From Bacteroidales bacterium (GTDB taxonomy: Bacteria; Bacteroidota; Bacteroidia; Bacteroidales; UBA4417), in contig JADJHD010000008.1 in assembly GCA_016707705.1 (NCBI GenBank), positions 136,029-200,028 on the forward strand: a stretch of DNA of 64,000 nt, in the 5' to 3' direction. The position numbers were made by a program, and so were the translations under genes. The notes below the pieces were generated by a model that saw nothing but the letters and a program-made list of their open reading frames with translations, was not told the DNA's origin and ran no database searches. Shown here one piece after another: positions 17,903-27,450 of the stretch (within the stretch, counting starts at the first letter, position 1; the number at the start of each line of letters is the position of its first letter).

Positions 17903-18466
17903 ATGGCAAATACCTCTGATTTCCGCAACGGACTCTGTATTGAATTCAAGAATGATCTGTTCAAAATTGTCGATTTCCAGCATGTAAAACCTGGCAAGGG
18001 AGCTGCATATGTGCGCACCAAGTTGAAAAACCTGAAGACTGGAAAAGTAATTGACAATACTTTCGACGCCGGTGAAAAAATTGATATTGCCCGTATTGAA
18101 CGCAGGCCTTACCAGTACCTTTATAAAGATGAAAATGGTTATAACTTCATGAATTCCCAGACATTTGACCAGATCAATGTTGAAGAGGAGATGATTGAAG
18201 GATATCAGTTTCTAAAAGAAGGCGTGAATGTTGAAATGGTTTTCCATGCCGATAACGAAGCCCTTTTAAGCTGCGAACTTCCTACTTCTGTTGAACTTGA
18301 AGTTACCTACACTGAGCCGGGTCTCAAGGGAGATACCGCCACCAATACCTTAAAGCCAGCTACCGTTGAAACCGGTGCAACTGTAAGGGTTCCGCTATTC
18401 ATTGATGCTGGTGCCAAGATCAAGGTCGATACCCGCACAGGTGCTTACATGGAAAGAGTTAAATAG
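17903..18466 (+). CDS. efp: Translation elongation factor P
   Basis: The protein has 187 residues, typical EF-P length, with three beta-barrel domains. The KOW-like N-terminal domain contains HVKPGKGAAYVRTKLKNL, with the Lys at the loop tip that approaches the ribosomal peptidyl-transferase centre. The middle OB domain starts near VEEEMIEGYQFL. The C-terminal signature is GDTATNTLKPATVETGATVRVPLFI. EF-P relieves stalling at polyproline stretches. It is followed 29 bp later by the second lpxD-like gene, probably as one transcript. Confidence 0.96.
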   Translation: MANTSDFRNGLCIEFKNDLFKIVDFQHVKPGKGAAYVRTKLKNLKTGKVIDNTFDAGEKIDIARIERRPYQYLYKDENGYNFMNSQTFDQINVEEEMIEGYQFLKEGVNVEMVFHADNEALLSCELPTSVELEVTYTEPGLKGDTATNTLKPATVETGATVRVPLFIDAGAKIKVDTRTGAYMERVK

Positions 18467-18495
18467 TCAGGATATTCCTTTCAATTTTTTAACAG

Positions 18496-19431
18496 ATGCA
18501 ATTTCCCCGGCCTGCTACCCTGCAGGAAATAGCCAGTTACCTTGGAGCCGAGTTTATCGGCAGTCCTGATTTTCTGGTTAGCGGGATTAATGAAATTCAT
18601 ATGGTTACTTCGGGTGATCTCACTTTTGTGGATCACCCGAAATATTATAACAAGGCATTGAACTCCAATGCAACAACTATCATCATCAATCAACGGGTTC
18701 CAGCCCCTGAAGGCAAATGCCTGATTATAAGCAATGATCCCTTTGCTGATTACGTAAAGCTGGTCAGGAGATATCAGGCTTTTCAGCCAGCCTCCGCTAT
18801 GATTAGTCCATCTGCAGTTATTGGAGAAGGAACTGTAATTCAGCCCGGAGCATTTATAGGCAACAATGTTGTAATTGGTTCCAACTGCATCATTCATTCA
18901 AATGTAAGCATCTACGACCATTGCAGACTTGGCGATGATGTCATAATCCACTCGGGTTCTGTAATTGGTGCTGATGCTTATTATTTTCAGCGCAGGGAAG
19001 CCGGATACAGGAAACTTGAATCCTGTGGAAGGGTTATCATTGGAAATCGTGTTGAGATTGGAGCGCTATGCTCAATCGACAAGGGTGTTTCAGGCGATAC
19101 AACCATTGAGGATGGCTGTAAATTCGACAATCATGTTCAGGTGGGTCATGACACCTTTATTGGCAAAAACTGCCTTATCGGCGCTCATTCAGCCATTGCC
19201 GGGGTTACCCGTATTGAGGAAGACGTTATCCTCTGGGCAAGGGTAGTGGTCAACAAAGATATCGTTGTTGGGAAGGGTGCCATCGTACTTGCCACCTCCG
19301 GACTCGATAAGTCAATTCCGGGAGGGAAAACCTATTTTGGAGCTCCAGCCATAGAAGCCCGGAAAAAATGGAAGGAAATGGCCGCAGTGCGCAGGCTTCC
19401 TGAGATTCTGGAGAAACTCAAACTCGATTAA
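18496..19431 (+). CDS. Second LpxD-like acyltransferase
   Basis: The protein has 311 residues. The N-terminal region (FPRPATLQEIASYLGAEFIGS) and the following hexapeptide beta-helix match LpxD, and VQVGHDTFIGKNC keeps the catalytic-type His. It is about 37 residues shorter than the lpxD product at 13665 and lacks the extended C-terminal helix bundle. Paralogous short LpxD-like proteins are common in Bacteroidota. They may acylate the same or a related nucleotide sugar, but the substrate is not established. It is likely co-transcribed with efp. Confidence 0.85.
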   Translation: MQFPRPATLQEIASYLGAEFIGSPDFLVSGINEIHMVTSGDLTFVDHPKYYNKALNSNATTIIINQRVPAPEGKCLIISNDPFADYVKLVRRYQAFQPASAMISPSAVIGEGTVIQPGAFIGNNVVIGSNCIIHSNVSIYDHCRLGDDVIIHSGSVIGADAYYFQRREAGYRKLESCGRVIIGNRVEIGALCSIDKGVSGDTTIEDGCKFDNHVQVGHDTFIGKNCLIGAHSAIAGVTRIEEDVILWARVVVNKDIVVGKGAIVLATSGLDKSIPGGKTYFGAPAIEARKKWKEMAAVRRLPEILEKLKLD

Positions 19432-19452
19432 TCAAAATTTTCTTATTGATTG

Positions 19453-19471
19453 AACGCGAGACAATCGCGTT
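19453..19471. terminator. Hairpin between convergent genes
   Basis: AACGCGA (19453-19459) pairs with TCGCGTT (19465-19471) around a 5-nt loop, between the convergent stops of the LpxD-like gene and the O-antigen ligase. There is no strong T-run, so the terminator role is likely but not certain. Confidence 0.45.
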
Positions 19472-19487
19472 GAAATGAAGAGACTTA

Positions 19488-20945
19488 TTATTCTCCGCTC
19501 TCTTCCTTTATGGCCTTTGGCTCATTGACAGCCTCACCGCTATGGTAAAGATCCAACACAACCAGGATGGACAAAAAGCCCCAGAAGGGAACACTTGCCT
19601 TGTCAGTATTCAGGAAGTTATTCATGATACCGTGAACATAATAGGTAATAAGACCAAGGGTGGTTGTCAGGGCAATCAGCCGTGCCTGACGATTCTTTGC
19701 CCTCCTGTAAACCGTCAATCCGGTATAAATCACTGTCACCATGAGAATAAGCACACTTACCAGTCCAAGTACACCTGATTCTGCCAGCGGTCCTATATAT
19801 TCACTATGGGCATTTCCCATATCACCAAGATTGGTGCTGATGATTGTCTTCTCCTTGGTCCTTTGGAAAGGAGCGTATTCAAACTGATAGGTTCCCGGTC
19901 CCCATCCGAATACCGGCCGCTCATTGTACATTCTGAATGCAGACTGCCAGCGGTTGATACGTTCAAGGTTAGAGGCATCAGATGAGATATTCGAAATGGA
20001 CTGAATATGCTCAATGAAGTTTGCTGAGGAATCCTGTTTATTCTTTTCAAGTTTGTCAAGGATCTCAAACTTGAACATAAAGAAGATAAGGACCAGGGAT
20101 GCAATTGAAACCAGAATCCACTTAAACTTGATTCTGAAGAATACAAGGAAAAGCACAGCAACAGCCACTGCAAAACTTACCCAGGCTGCTCTGGAGTAGG
20201 AAAGAAACAAAGCAATCAGAAGTATAATTGTTGCTGCAATTGCAAAAATGCGCATTCTTGAAGTAGAATCCCTGTCAATTGCAAAGCCTGCTATGATCGG
20301 AAAGAAGAGTGCCAAAATCGCCCCATAGGCCGTATGGTCATTGTAAAAAGGTGTCATGACCCAATGGCCGGCCTTTTCGCTGAATCCAAATTCAGCATGA
20401 CGATAGGTAGCATAACCGATTACAATAATCAAGGCCAATGTGTAAGCCCATGCAAATGGTTTAATATTGCTGAACTTCCGGAACAGTATAGATCCGGCAA
20501 AGTACATTGGAATAATAAACCACAGTCGTGCAAGCAGGAATTTAAATGACACAAGCGGCAAGTCTGATGTGCAGGAGGTTATGAATATCCAAAGCAAGTT
20601 AAATCCAACGGCCAAAGTCACAGGATGACGCAGGAACTTCCTGTCAAGTCCGCCTTCAAGAATAATCTTCAGAAGGAAGAGCATCATTACACCAAACAGC
20701 AGAGGTTCGGATGGAACAGAGACACTGGCTCCAAGATCATAATCCCCGATGTCGATTGCTAAAGGAGTGGCAAAAACAGCAAGAAAAATAACCTTATCAA
20801 GGGAGAAGATATACAACAGTATCATCAGGACTCCGAGAGGGATGAAAATACCCCAATAGAATTCCTTCATCACAAGGTAAGTGTTCAGGATAATGAACAA
20901 TGCCGTGATGATATATACAAGTGATATTTTGAGCTTCTCTGTCAA
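19488..20945 (-). CDS. O-antigen ligase / Wzy_C-type membrane protein
   Basis: The protein has 485 residues and about 11-12 hydrophobic segments. The large periplasmic loop near residues 325-390 includes RINRWQSAFRMYNERPVFGWGPGTYQF and NAHSEYIGPLAESGVLGL, the hallmarks of the O-antigen ligase/polymerase (Wzy_C) superfamily. It would ligate or polymerise surface glycans at the periplasmic face. The start is TTG at 20943-20945; no in-frame ATG exists between the upstream stop and this site. The gap to the upstream wzz-like gene is 24 bp, so it belongs to that operon. Confidence 0.87.
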   Translation of the reverse strand: MTEKLKISLVYIITALFIILNTYLVMKEFYWGIFIPLGVLMILLYIFSLDKVIFLAVFATPLAIDIGDYDLGASVSVPSEPLLFGVMMLFLLKIILEGGLDRKFLRHPVTLAVGFNLLWIFITSCTSDLPLVSFKFLLARLWFIIPMYFAGSILFRKFSNIKPFAWAYTLALIIVIGYATYRHAEFGFSEKAGHWVMTPFYNDHTAYGAILALFFPIIAGFAIDRDSTSRMRIFAIAATIILLIALFLSYSRAAWVSFAVAVAVLFLVFFRIKFKWILVSIASLVLIFFMFKFEILDKLEKNKQDSSANFIEHIQSISNISSDASNLERINRWQSAFRMYNERPVFGWGPGTYQFEYAPFQRTKEKTIISTNLGDMGNAHSEYIGPLAESGVLGLVSVLILMVTVIYTGLTVYRRAKNRQARLIALTTTLGLITYYVHGIMNNFLNTDKASVPFWGFLSILVVLDLYHSGEAVNEPKAIKEESGE

Positions 20946-20969
20946 AATTGAGAATAAAGAATCAGTGTA

Positions 20970-21929
20970 CTACGATTTGGAGACAAATGCTTTCCGCTGT
21001 TCAATAACAGCAATGGAAATCAAGCTAACCAGCAAGGTTCCTGCAACAAAATAGAACAGGAACAGCAGGCGCTTGGGATATGACTTCTTATCAGCCACTT
21101 TTGGAGGAGTTACCACATTCACAAAAGTGTACTTCTTATTCACATCAAAAATTGCGAGGTCATATTTCAGCATTAATTCACTGTATTCATGCGCAAGACC
21201 TTCGATACGGTTACTGAGGAATAATAGTTCACTGCCCTTTTCTTCCATTCCGAGTTTAAGCCTTTCAGTCTCAGCCTTATTGATACCTGAACCACCACCA
21301 TCTACTGTCCTCAGCGTACCTCTTGTAATTTCCTGGCTTTGACCCAAAATTTCATAGATGCCATATTGAGCAGATAGCTCCTTAAGGTTAGTCTTCACTG
21401 AATCAATCTCATGCTTCTTAATGGCAAGAGCGGCTTCCATACTTTTAGCTACCTCGTTGTACTTGACAAAATGCGTAGCCCTGATCTTCAGGTCAGTGTA
21501 ATAAATCACTGCATTGACCATATCTTTTGCAACAGCAGGATCAATATCTGTAACGATAATCTCTATACTCTCAAACTGAGTCTTGGAAATCCTGACGTTC
21601 TTATCATAGAGGTAAGCCATTGTGGATGCAAAGAACTTATAGCTGGAATCAATGCCATAGTGCTTTGGAAGATCAAACTTCTTCATAACACTGTCGCGCA
21701 CATCCTTGGATGTCAGCCATTGCAGCATCTGCTCTGTTTCACTTTCATCAGAGTAAGGTGCGATATTGGATGGATAAACAACAGCCACCGATTTAAACCT
21801 CGGGGTGATCACCATAGGGCTGGACACAATCAGGGAAACGACTGCAGCTACAACTGACAATATCAACAAATGCCACTTCCACCTTCCGATGATCCGCAAC
21901 AAATTACTATTGTTGAAAAAGTTTTCCAT
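20970..21929 (-). CDS. Wzz-like chain-length determinant (first copy)
   Basis: The protein has 319 residues. Transmembrane segments lie near residues 20-42 and 285-308, flanking a long, partly coiled-coil periplasmic region. This is the Wzz/polysaccharide co-polymerase layout without a cytoplasmic kinase. It shares the segments 'TEQMLQWLTSKDVRDSVMKKF' and 'HYGIDSSYKF' with the next protein, so the two are paralogues. It probably regulates glycan chain length. I take ATG 21929 as start rather than the upstream TTG. It lies 60 bp from the second copy. Confidence 0.82.
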   Translation of the reverse strand: MENFFNNSNLLRIIGRWKWHLLILSVVAAVVSLIVSSPMVITPRFKSVAVVYPSNIAPYSDESETEQMLQWLTSKDVRDSVMKKFDLPKHYGIDSSYKFFASTMAYLYDKNVRISKTQFESIEIIVTDIDPAVAKDMVNAVIYYTDLKIRATHFVKYNEVAKSMEAALAIKKHEIDSVKTNLKELSAQYGIYEILGQSQEITRGTLRTVDGGGSGINKAETERLKLGMEEKGSELLFLSNRIEGLAHEYSELMLKYDLAIFDVNKKYTFVNVVTPPKVADKKSYPKRLLFLFYFVAGTLLVSLISIAVIEQRKAFVSKS

Positions 21930-21989
21930 ATAGAGTTTCAATATTAATTGCTTTTTGACTTTGACTATTACCGGTTTCTCAGGTTTCCT

Positions 21990-23029
21990 TCACAAGGTAG
22001 TTTTCCGAAGATTACGCAGAGTGACAGGGATTCTTTCCATAAGAATGATGACAAGAATCATCATGAACCAGGTACTCAGGACAGAAATGCTGACAATTAT
22101 CCATCTTATGGGATATGCCTTCCGCTCAGATTTAACACCATTTTCGACCACAAATTTCTGAGGGAGAATGGCACTGGCATCTATTTTAGCTTCTTCATAC
22201 TTTGCCTTAACAAAGCTCAGCTGTTTCTTTTCATATTCAAGAGCATCACGTAATGAAACATAGGGCCCGCCATATAAAGCCAGAGTTTCAAGTTTCTGAT
22301 CCAGAGCATCAATTCCCCTTTTGTTTCCTTTTGCAATTTCAATTGCCAATTGCTGATTAATCATCTCAGCCTGAGTTTCATAATCATGCACTCCTAATTT
22401 CCGCAGTAAGGTAAGAGAATCCTCCATTGCCCGAATTTCCTTCTGAAGCTTCAGATATTCTGCTTCTACAATTCTGTATCCCTGGTATGCCCTTTCCTTT
22501 TTGCATATCATTTTTTAACAGAATCTAACAATGCTGCAATAGTGTTGGAGATGTCAGCTGCCATCTGAGGATCCTTATCAAGAACTGAAATCTTGACAGC
22601 CATGTACTCTGTTCTCTTGTATGAGATACATGACTCGTACTTGCGGTTGAGCCGAAGATTGCGGTATCTGGAACTGGAATCTATTCCATAATGGCTTAGC
22701 AGGTTAAATCTCTCAATAATCTTCTCACGAATCTTATTGGAATTAAGAATCTGAAGCATTTGTTCAGTTTGAGCATCTTCTCCAAATTCAAGAATATCCT
22801 GCTTTGCTCCTGGATTGTCGTTTAACAATGCCTTCGAAACAGAATTGCTCGAGGCTGGATACATGATTACAGTAGACCTGTAAAGTGGATCGATAAAATA
22901 GGAGGAAGAAAAAATCACCGAAAGAACAGAGGCTGCCAGGGCAGTATAAAGAAATGCCTTTCGCCAACGGTAAACAAATAGTACCAGTTTCGATGAATTA
23001 AATTCAGTATTCGGTTGCTTTTCAGTCAT
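21990..23029 (-). CDS. Wzz-like chain-length determinant (second copy, frameshifted in this sequence)
   Basis: Read through one frameshift this is a 346-residue protein with an N-terminal transmembrane segment (about 22-45), 'TEQMLQILNSNKIREKIIERF', 'HYGIDSSSRYR', a coiled-coil middle (YLKLQKEIRAMEDSLTLL) and a C-terminal transmembrane segment near 315-335. The break is at the T6 run 22511-22516 (A6 on the coding strand). One base is missing: SVKK-stop in the first frame continues as KERAYQG in the second with an added A. The second frame also begins with an ATG overlapping the stop (ATGA), so two polypeptides are possible. It is the first gene of the wzz-wzz-ligase operon. Confidence 0.78.
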
Positions 23030-23061
23030 AAATAGGCCATCAGGCTATTTTAGAATAGCTG

Positions 23062-23091
23062 CAAAACTACGAATATTCCCCGAAATTACAA
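23062..23091 (-). promoter_or_regulatory. Bacteroidota-type promoter for the wzz/O-antigen ligase operon
   Basis: On the minus strand TTG (23091-23089) is followed after exactly 19 nt by TAGTTTTG (23069-23062), a full -33/-7 match. The wzz start codon (23029) lies 32 nt downstream. The promoter sits between the flippase stop and wzz, so the operon is not simply an extension of the flippase transcript. Confidence 0.62.
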
Positions 23092-23121
23092 CATGCCCGC
23101 AATCGATCGAAGGACTGCTTT

Positions 23122-24567
23122 TTAGCGGGATTTCAGTAATTGAATCAATGCCTTGAAATGTATCAGCCGTAGCACAACGGCTAGAATAAAACTCAGTCCC
23201 ATCGCAAGAATGAACCCTGTCTTCCATTCAGGAACCAGATATCCAACCGTCATGGTAATTAATATTGATCCTGCAACAAAAAGAAATACATTAAATAAGT
23301 ACCTGTAATTCACTTTAAATCTGAATAGTATCTGCACCATCACCAATTGCAGAATGGCTGTAAAAAATTGAGTTATAAGGCTTGCATATGCCGACCCAAC
23401 AGCCATAAACTTGGGAATCAGGAGGTAGTTCAGGGCAATGTTAAGTACCATCCCTGAAAATGCAATGATATTTAACCACTTCAAACTGCCATTTGCAGTT
23501 AGGAGGGTTCCGAAAATATAGGTGGTTGAGATTGGGATAAAACCAAGAATCAGAAGTTTGAATACCGCCGCTGAATCATCAATATGCTTTACATAAAGGA
23601 GATCCATAAATTCATGGTTGTAAAGGCAGAGATTCAATGAAACCAGAATAGCGAATGTAAAAATCAGGGTAAAGGAGAGCTTCACCAATCCAGTTACATC
23701 CGACTTGTCCTTAATTAGTCGGGCAAACATCGGCAGCAGTATAATTGAAAACAGGTAAGCAATCATGTTGATGGCATCAAGCAACCTGTATGCTGAAGCG
23801 TAAATTCCTGCCTGAACATCTCCTGCTTCACCAGGTAACATTCGTTCAAGCATAACAGAATCAATGCGATTATAAAAGGTCATCAATAATACCAGAACTG
23901 CAAAAGGATAGCTCTGCTTTATTATGAGCCGGAAAAAATTGACATTCCATTGCAGCTTCTTGAAGGCGGCCTTCTTCATAACAATCAGCAATGCTACAAG
24001 AGCGGTAATTATGTATGCCAGCGATTGTGCATACACGAACCAATCTATAGTGAAATTACTTTTTCCGGTTTGTCCCCAAAGCAGAATAGAACAAAACAGA
24101 ATCATCAGCAATCTGTCAAGAACTGAAATTATGCTGTCAGTTTTGAATTGCAGGAGTCCTGAAATATTGGACCGCAGATAAAGGATGAGTGAAATCAGAA
24201 TTTGGTTAAAGCCCAGAATGAAAACAAAGAGCATCTGTCGGGAATCATAACCCCAAATAAACCCAATGCTCAGGGTTACAATAATATACAGGGCCGCAAG
24301 AAGAAACTTGAAGATGATGATTCCCGAGAAATGTTTATTCAGCAGATGATTGTTCTGTGCAATATTCTTGTTGTTGAAATTGGTGATTCCAAAGTCAAGG
24401 AGAATATTAAAAAGGAAAGTGAAATTCAAAAGGGAGGAATACCAGCCATACTCCCCTGCTCCTACCATATTTTGCACAGTTCTGTCAATCCCAAAAATCC
24501 AGAACGGTTTGATCAGGATATTCAGGAAAAGCAGGAATGTGAGGTTGGTTAGAAACTTGCGCTGCAT
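23122..24567 (-). CDS. Polysaccharide flippase, MOP/Wzx-like
   Basis: The protein has 481 residues and 12-14 predicted hydrophobic segments. It belongs to the oligosaccharide flippase branch of the MOP superfamily (N-terminal KFLTNLTFLLFLNILIKPFWIFGIDRTVQN; mid-region SYPFAVLVLLMTFYNRIDSVML). It would move undecaprenyl-linked oligosaccharide across the inner membrane, matching the neighbouring Wzz and O-antigen ligase genes. The charged residues that decide the substrate cannot be read from sequence alone. Confidence 0.85.
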   Translation of the reverse strand: MQRKFLTNLTFLLFLNILIKPFWIFGIDRTVQNMVGAGEYGWYSSLLNFTFLFNILLDFGITNFNNKNIAQNNHLLNKHFSGIIIFKFLLAALYIIVTLSIGFIWGYDSRQMLFVFILGFNQILISLILYLRSNISGLLQFKTDSIISVLDRLLMILFCSILLWGQTGKSNFTIDWFVYAQSLAYIITALVALLIVMKKAAFKKLQWNVNFFRLIIKQSYPFAVLVLLMTFYNRIDSVMLERMLPGEAGDVQAGIYASAYRLLDAINMIAYLFSIILLPMFARLIKDKSDVTGLVKLSFTLIFTFAILVSLNLCLYNHEFMDLLYVKHIDDSAAVFKLLILGFIPISTTYIFGTLLTANGSLKWLNIIAFSGMVLNIALNYLLIPKFMAVGSAYASLITQFFTAILQLVMVQILFRFKVNYRYLFNVFLFVAGSILITMTVGYLVPEWKTGFILAMGLSFILAVVLRLIHFKALIQLLKSR

Positions 24568-24610
24568 TTTAAGCGCTGTAGGTTAACAATGGTTGGTTTT
24601 TCAGAATTGT

Positions 24611-24618
24611 CAAAATTA
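24611..24618 (-). promoter_or_regulatory. Probable -7 box for the flippase gene
   Basis: TAATTTTG on the minus strand fits TAnnTTTG and lies 44 nt upstream of the flippase ATG. No clear -33 box. Confidence 0.35.
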
Positions 24619-24744
24619 AGGAATTCCGTTTAGCATTAGCCCCGAAGTTAGAATTAATAGTCCTATTCTGTCCGAATTCTGTCATTCAGCATGCTTTTTT
24701 GCAAATTCATGTAGAAAAAGCCTCTATCCGCCTTTGAATCCTGC

Positions 24745-24774
24745 TTGATAGTTAGGGTAAATACCCTATTTTTG
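24745..24774 (+). promoter_or_regulatory. Bacteroidota-type promoter for the first glycosyltransferase gene
   Basis: TTG (24745-24747), 19 nt, then TATTTTTG (24767-24774): a full -33/-7 match. Transcription would start near 24781, just before the TTG start codon at 24787. This rules out an earlier in-frame TTG at 24745 as the true start because it lies inside the promoter. Confidence 0.62.
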
Positions 24775-24786
24775 CAAAAAAAGCCC

Positions 24787-25908
24787 TTGAAAATAGCCGT
24801 CAATACACGCTTATTGCTTCATGAGAAGATAGATGGTATCGGACGCTTTGCCTTTGAAACCCTTAAACAAATGGTGGTCAAGCATCCTGAGCACCAGTTT
24901 CTGTTTATTTTCGACAGGCCATACCATGAGAGTTTTGTTTTTGCCGATAACATTATTCCGGTTATAATCCCTCCACCAGCCCGCCATCCCTTGCTTTTTC
25001 TGGCTTGGTTTGAGCTTTCCCTGCCTGTTGTCTTTAAAAAGCATAAGCCTGATGTTTTTCTTTCACCTGACGGTTACCTTTCCCTCAGGTCTGATATCCC
25101 TTCAGTTGCTGTAATTCATGACCTGAATTTTGAGCAATATCCGGCTGACCTGCCCTGGGCAATGAGAATGTACCTTCAGAAAATGTTTCCGAAATTTGCT
25201 GATCACGCAAAGAGGATTGCAACTGTATCAGCATATTCAAAGCAGGATATCAGCAATCGATATAATGTCCCCCTTGAAAAGATTGATATCGTTCATAACG
25301 GTACTTCAAGTAGTTTCTGCACAGTTAATGATTCAGAGAAAGACAGGATCAGGAAGAAATATACCTCTGGTCGTGACTACTTCTTTTTCGTAGGAACACT
25401 TCACCCTCGTAAAAATCTGACAAACCTTTTCAGAGCCTTTGACGCGTTTAAAAACGCTGACAGGCATGGAATCAAGCTTGTTATTGCAGGAGCCAAAATG
25501 TGGTGGACGGAAGAGATCAGGACTACCTACGAAGGAATGAAATTCAGGGAGGATGTAGTTTTTACGGGCAGGGTGAATGACAATGAACTGGTAAACCTAA
25601 TGTCGAGCGCACTTGCCCTGACCTATGTATCCTATTTTGAAGGATTTGGAATCCCCATCCTGGAAGCTTTCAACTGCGAAACACCTGTCATTACTTCAAA
25701 TACCACATCTATGCCTGAAGTAGCTGGTGATGCTGCCCTCCTGGTGGATCCATTTTCGGTAGAATCGATTACGCAGGCTTTGCATTCAATTGCTGATGAT
25801 CCTATTCTCCGACAAAAACTTGTTCAGAAAGGCAGTATCCAGAAAAACCAGTTCTCCTGGGAAATGACCAGTGATAAACTCTGGAAGACAATAGAGCAGT
25901 GCCAGTAA
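24787..25908 (+). CDS. Glycosyltransferase, GT4-type (family 1)
   Basis: The protein has 373 residues from TTG 24787 (KIAVNTRLLLHEKIDGIGRF), chosen because the promoter occupies the upstream in-frame region. It has a GT-B fold: ATVSAYSKQDISNRYNVP, then VGTLHPRKNLTNLFRAF (about 205), and the donor-binding EGFGIPILEAFNCETPVITS, an E-x7-E motif, near 290. It probably transfers a nucleotide-activated sugar in surface glycan assembly. The exact donor and acceptor are unknown. Confidence 0.88.
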   Translation: MKIAVNTRLLLHEKIDGIGRFAFETLKQMVVKHPEHQFLFIFDRPYHESFVFADNIIPVIIPPPARHPLLFLAWFELSLPVVFKKHKPDVFLSPDGYLSLRSDIPSVAVIHDLNFEQYPADLPWAMRMYLQKMFPKFADHAKRIATVSAYSKQDISNRYNVPLEKIDIVHNGTSSSFCTVNDSEKDRIRKKYTSGRDYFFFVGTLHPRKNLTNLFRAFDAFKNADRHGIKLVIAGAKMWWTEEIRTTYEGMKFREDVVFTGRVNDNELVNLMSSALALTYVSYFEGFGIPILEAFNCETPVITSNTTSMPEVAGDAALLVDPFSVESITQALHSIADDPILRQKLVQKGSIQKNQFSWEMTSDKLWKTIEQCQ

Positions 25909-26019
25909 AGGAAAATGCATTTTTTTACACTATCATTTACCCGAACCACCAAGGAAAACTGGCTCTCATTCAATCCTTTAACAATCTCAACTAATTAACT
26001 GATCAATCCGGCTCATCTG

Positions 26020-27138
26020 ATGAAATCAAGCAGCGAAGGAAGGGTATTTGGATTGGATATCCTCAGGGCTTTTGCTATTCTCTTTGTAATTTATTCACAC
26101 AGCTTTTTTCTGATTGTTGACCATATCAATGAGAGAGCCTACAGCTTCTTCTCCCTTGATGGAGTGACTCTTTTCTTTGTTCTCAGCGGATTCCTGATTG
26201 GTGGAATTCTTTTGCGAATCATTAACGAAAAGGAATTCAACAGTTCCGATCTTCTGAATTTCTGGATCAGACGCTGGTTCAGGACATTGCCAAACTACTT
26301 TTTTATTCTGCTGCTGCTGCTGGGGCTTTCAATTTTACTTAAGCGGGAGCTTTCCACCGAACTCCCCTCCTATTTCCTCCTTCTTCAGAACTTCATCAGT
26401 CCGCATCCATCATTCTTCCCGGAAGCCTGGAGTTTATCAGTTGAGGAATGGTTCTATCTTCTGGTACCCTTGTGTCTTTTTTTGCTGGTGCGATTTACCG
26501 GGATTCCAAGAAAAAACCTGGTACTAATCATAATCGTCGCCCTGGTTGTGCTTGTCACAATCTTCAGGGCATACAGGGTAAATCAGTTGGGAATCAATGA
26601 CTTTGACAGTTGGGATAACTATATCAGGAAAACTGTATTGTGCCGACTAGATTCTATTATGTTCGGCTTTCTGGGTGCCTGGATTAGTTTTTACCATCCT
26701 GAAAAATGGACTAAAAACAAGCTGGCTGTCTTTATACCCGGATTAATACTAATCTTCATCCCACAGATTGTCAGTTATTTATATGGATATACTCCGATTT
26801 TTAACAACTATCTTTCCTTGTCTGTCACTGCAATCGGAACTTTCCTGATGTTGCCCCTTCTTTCAAATTACAGGAGTGCAAAAGGCATTTTTGCAAGATT
26901 CATCCGATTTGTCAGCATTCATTCCTATGCCATGTACCTTGTAAACTTCTCGCTTGTGCAACTGATTATAATCCCTTCATTGACCACTACCATCCTCCTG
27001 TTCACCAGTTCACACCTCACGCTGAGCATTATCCGGTATATTCTTTACTGGCTGCTCACTTTCCTGTTATCAATGCTGCTGTACCGTTATTTTGAAAAGC
27101 CGATGATGGGGTTGAGGGAGAGGTTTCGCTCCCGGTAG
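26020..27138 (+). CDS. Acyltransferase family 3 (OafA-like) membrane protein
   Basis: The protein has 372 residues with about ten hydrophobic segments. Hallmarks of the acyltransferase_3 family are the early YSHSFF His (about 28), FFVLSGFLIGGIL, the RRWFRTLPNY motif and AWSLSVEEWFYLLVPL. Such enzymes O-acetylate or O-succinylate glycans at the membrane. It follows the glycosyltransferase gene by 111 bp and probably decorates the same polysaccharide. Confidence 0.88.
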   Translation: MKSSSEGRVFGLDILRAFAILFVIYSHSFFLIVDHINERAYSFFSLDGVTLFFVLSGFLIGGILLRIINEKEFNSSDLLNFWIRRWFRTLPNYFFILLLLLGLSILLKRELSTELPSYFLLLQNFISPHPSFFPEAWSLSVEEWFYLLVPLCLFLLVRFTGIPRKNLVLIIIVALVVLVTIFRAYRVNQLGINDFDSWDNYIRKTVLCRLDSIMFGFLGAWISFYHPEKWTKNKLAVFIPGLILIFIPQIVSYLYGYTPIFNNYLSLSVTAIGTFLMLPLLSNYRSAKGIFARFIRFVSIHSYAMYLVNFSLVQLIIIPSLTTTILLFTSSHLTLSIIRYILYWLLTFLLSMLLYRYFEKPMMGLRERFRSR

Positions 27139-27213
27139 ATTTTACCCTGAAAGAAATTCGCGCATTCTTTGAAAAGTTCGGGGTTCTAGATTTTGCAAGT
27201 AGCAGAGAATAGA

Positions 27214-27256
27214 ACACAGATGACACAGATGCGACGGATTTACACAGATTTGATTG
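27214..27256. repeat. Short interspersed ACACAGAT-type repeat
   Basis: Three to four spaced copies of ACACAGAT/GACACAGAT/TACACAGATT occur in about 43 bp. It resembles the low-complexity repeat type also seen at 17691. It lies in the gene-free stretch 27139-27534. Confidence 0.5.
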
Positions 27257-27272
27257 TGCAATGTTGAAAAAC

Positions 27273-27294
27273 ACTTCGACAAGCTTAGTTTGAC
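27273..27294. repeat. CTTCGACAAGCTTAG-type interspersed sequence
   Basis: A 22-bp block containing CTTCGACAAGCTTAG and an AAGCTT core. I recall closely similar blocks (CTTCGACAAGCTCAG) being widely dispersed in bacterial genomes. Only one copy is seen here, so its repeat nature rests on recollection. Confidence 0.35.
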
Positions 27295-27318
27295 TGCTTC
27301 GTTCATTTTTCATTTTCA

Positions 27319-27360
27319 TCCGCCGGCTGGCTGACACATCTCCATCCGCCAGCAGGCGGA
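27319..27360. repeat. REP-like palindromic hairpin
   Basis: TCCGCCGGCTGGC (27319-27331) pairs at 12 of 13 positions with GCCAGCAGGCGGA (27348-27360) across a 16-nt loop. The right arm also forms its own small hairpin (TCCGCC-AGCA-GGCGGA, 27345-27360). Its high GC content contrasts with the surroundings. Confidence 0.6.
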
Positions 27361-27450
27361 CTCCGCTTCACTGCGCATCTCCATAACATTATCCCGAAAT
27401 CCGAAATATCTCGTCAACTCAGCAACCAAAATCTCCTTATCTTCCAGTCT

